Assembly (NCBI GenBank): GCA_018241505.1
Contig: JAFEDS010000006.1
Coordinates: 62,001-126,000, forward strand
Direction of reading: 5' to 3'
DNA: 64,000 bases
Origin: Pseudomonadota bacterium
Lineage (GTDB): Bacteria > Pseudomonadota > Gammaproteobacteria > Steroidobacterales > Steroidobacteraceae
Position 1 is the stretch's first letter. The number at the start of each line of letters is the position of its first letter. This document shows positions 63,424 through 64,000 of the stretch, in pieces. A program made the translations under genes and the position numbers. Under the pieces are notes generated by a model that did no database searches, was not told the origin of the DNA, and saw only the letters and a program-made list of their open reading frames with translations.

Positions 63424-63999
63424 CTATCCCCCGCTCGCCAGGCTGCGCGCGGTGCGCTCGTTGGCCATCAACTCTGCAGCACCCTGTGCCAACAAGTCAT
63501 CCGCAACTCGCTGACCGAGGCTCGTGGCATTGGCCAATGAGGCCGGCATCTCCGAACTCGCCTGCAGGATCTTCGTGCCATCCAACGCACAAACAGCCGC
63601 GTGCAGACGCAACGTCTCGCCATCGAGAGTGCCCAGGGCTCCCAGCGGAACCTGACATCCGCCCTCGAGCCTCCTCAACAACGCCCGCTCGGCTGTCGTC
63701 GCCAAACGTGAGGCGCGATTGTCGAGCTTCTGAAGCCATCGGCCTGCTTCAACGTCCCCCGTTCGCATACAAACGCCAATCGCGCCCTGCGAAACAGCGG
63801 GCGGGAACTCACCCACGGACAACAGCTCGGAAATGTGTTGATCGAGGTTGAGTCGACGAACGCCTGCGGCCGCCAGAATGATGGCATCGTAGTCGCCCTT
63901 CTGCATGCGCTCGATGCGAGTGGGTACGTTGCCGCGCAGCTCCAACAGCTCGATGTCCGGCCGCAGTCGCGCAATGAAGGCGCGGCGGCGCAGGCTGCT
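63424..63999 (-). CDS. hemC: Hydroxymethylbilane synthase (partial, N-terminus outside window)
   Basis: 191 residues of the C-terminal part are visible; the gene runs off the right edge. ELLELRGNVPTRIERMQKGDYDAIILA and the dipyrromethane-cofactor cysteine in EGGCQVPLGALG are intact. It polymerises four porphobilinogens. First gene of the hemC-D-B-E-F run. Confidence 0.95.
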   Translation of the reverse strand, partial: SSLRRRAFIARLRPDIELLELRGNVPTRIERMQKGDYDAIILAAAGVRRLNLDQHISELLSVGEFPPAVSQGAIGVCMRTGDVEAGRWLQKLDNRASRLATTAERALLRRLEGGCQVPLGALGTLDGETLRLHAAVCALDGTKILQASSEMPASLANATSLGQRVADDLLAQGAAELMANERTARSLASGG

Positions 64000-64000
64000 G

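Overview
The window is a high-GC chromosomal segment of a Gram-negative bacterium. Outer-membrane systems (two TonB-dependent receptors, TamA/TamB, an OmpA-type lipoprotein), an oxygen-dependent haem pathway and the general gene set suggest an aerobic gammaproteobacterium of the Steroidobacter/Nevskiales/Xanthomonadales type. That placement is inferred from gene content only. No CRISPR array, rRNA operon, prophage or transposase was seen.

Left part (1-13.4 kb): a TonB-dependent receptor followed by a TPR-sulfotransferase that runs off the left edge, a divergent LysR/YeiH pair, a small yqjE/DUF3618-type membrane pair, and the tamA-tamB operon (minus strand). An accessory patch at 13.4-14.95 kb carries two small membrane proteins of unknown function and a decayed CHAT-protease fragment.

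From 14.9 to 23.7 kb lies a glycan and carbohydrate-modification cluster: SDR, cupin, perosamine-synthase-like aminotransferase, methyltransferase, a sulfotransferase/glycosyltransferase fusion, an OGT-like TPR glycosyltransferase and an FkbM/glycosyltransferase fusion. It is followed by a truncated slipin gene and an unusual cassette (24.7-25.73 kb). This cassette has an HNH endonuclease gene with a leader RNA that can form two mutually exclusive hairpins, a degenerate tRNA-like gene overlapping the end of the HNH gene, and related short repeats on both sides.

26-33 kb holds a membrane-anchored TAXI-type binding protein, two divergent beta-lactamase-fold serine hydrolases, an XRE-cupin regulator and an SH3 protein. 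33-43.8 kb is a sugar-utilisation locus: glycosidase, ROK kinase, SIS phosphosugar isomerase/deaminase, an MFS permease fused in frame to an apparently exported beta-propeller, and a TonB receptor, with a divergent GntR regulator. The logic is extracellular or periplasmic glycan cleavage, uptake, phosphorylation and isomerisation/deamination, most likely of an amino sugar.

43.8-54 kb contains an OmpA-like lipoprotein, aquaporin Z, a DUF899 protein, GST plus a SigJ-like ECF sigma factor, a phosphoesterase/di-haem peroxidase operon divergent from an imelysin/EfeO-like protein with a Pho-box-like sequence between them, and an ECF sigma/anti-sigma/DUF4097 operon. 54-58.6 kb encodes a NarL-type response regulator and a very large multi-PAS cytoplasmic histidine kinase. 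The window ends with a methyltransferase, a small ORF with good expression signals, and the hemC-D-B-E-F operon (minus strand), whose HemF appears C-terminally shortened.
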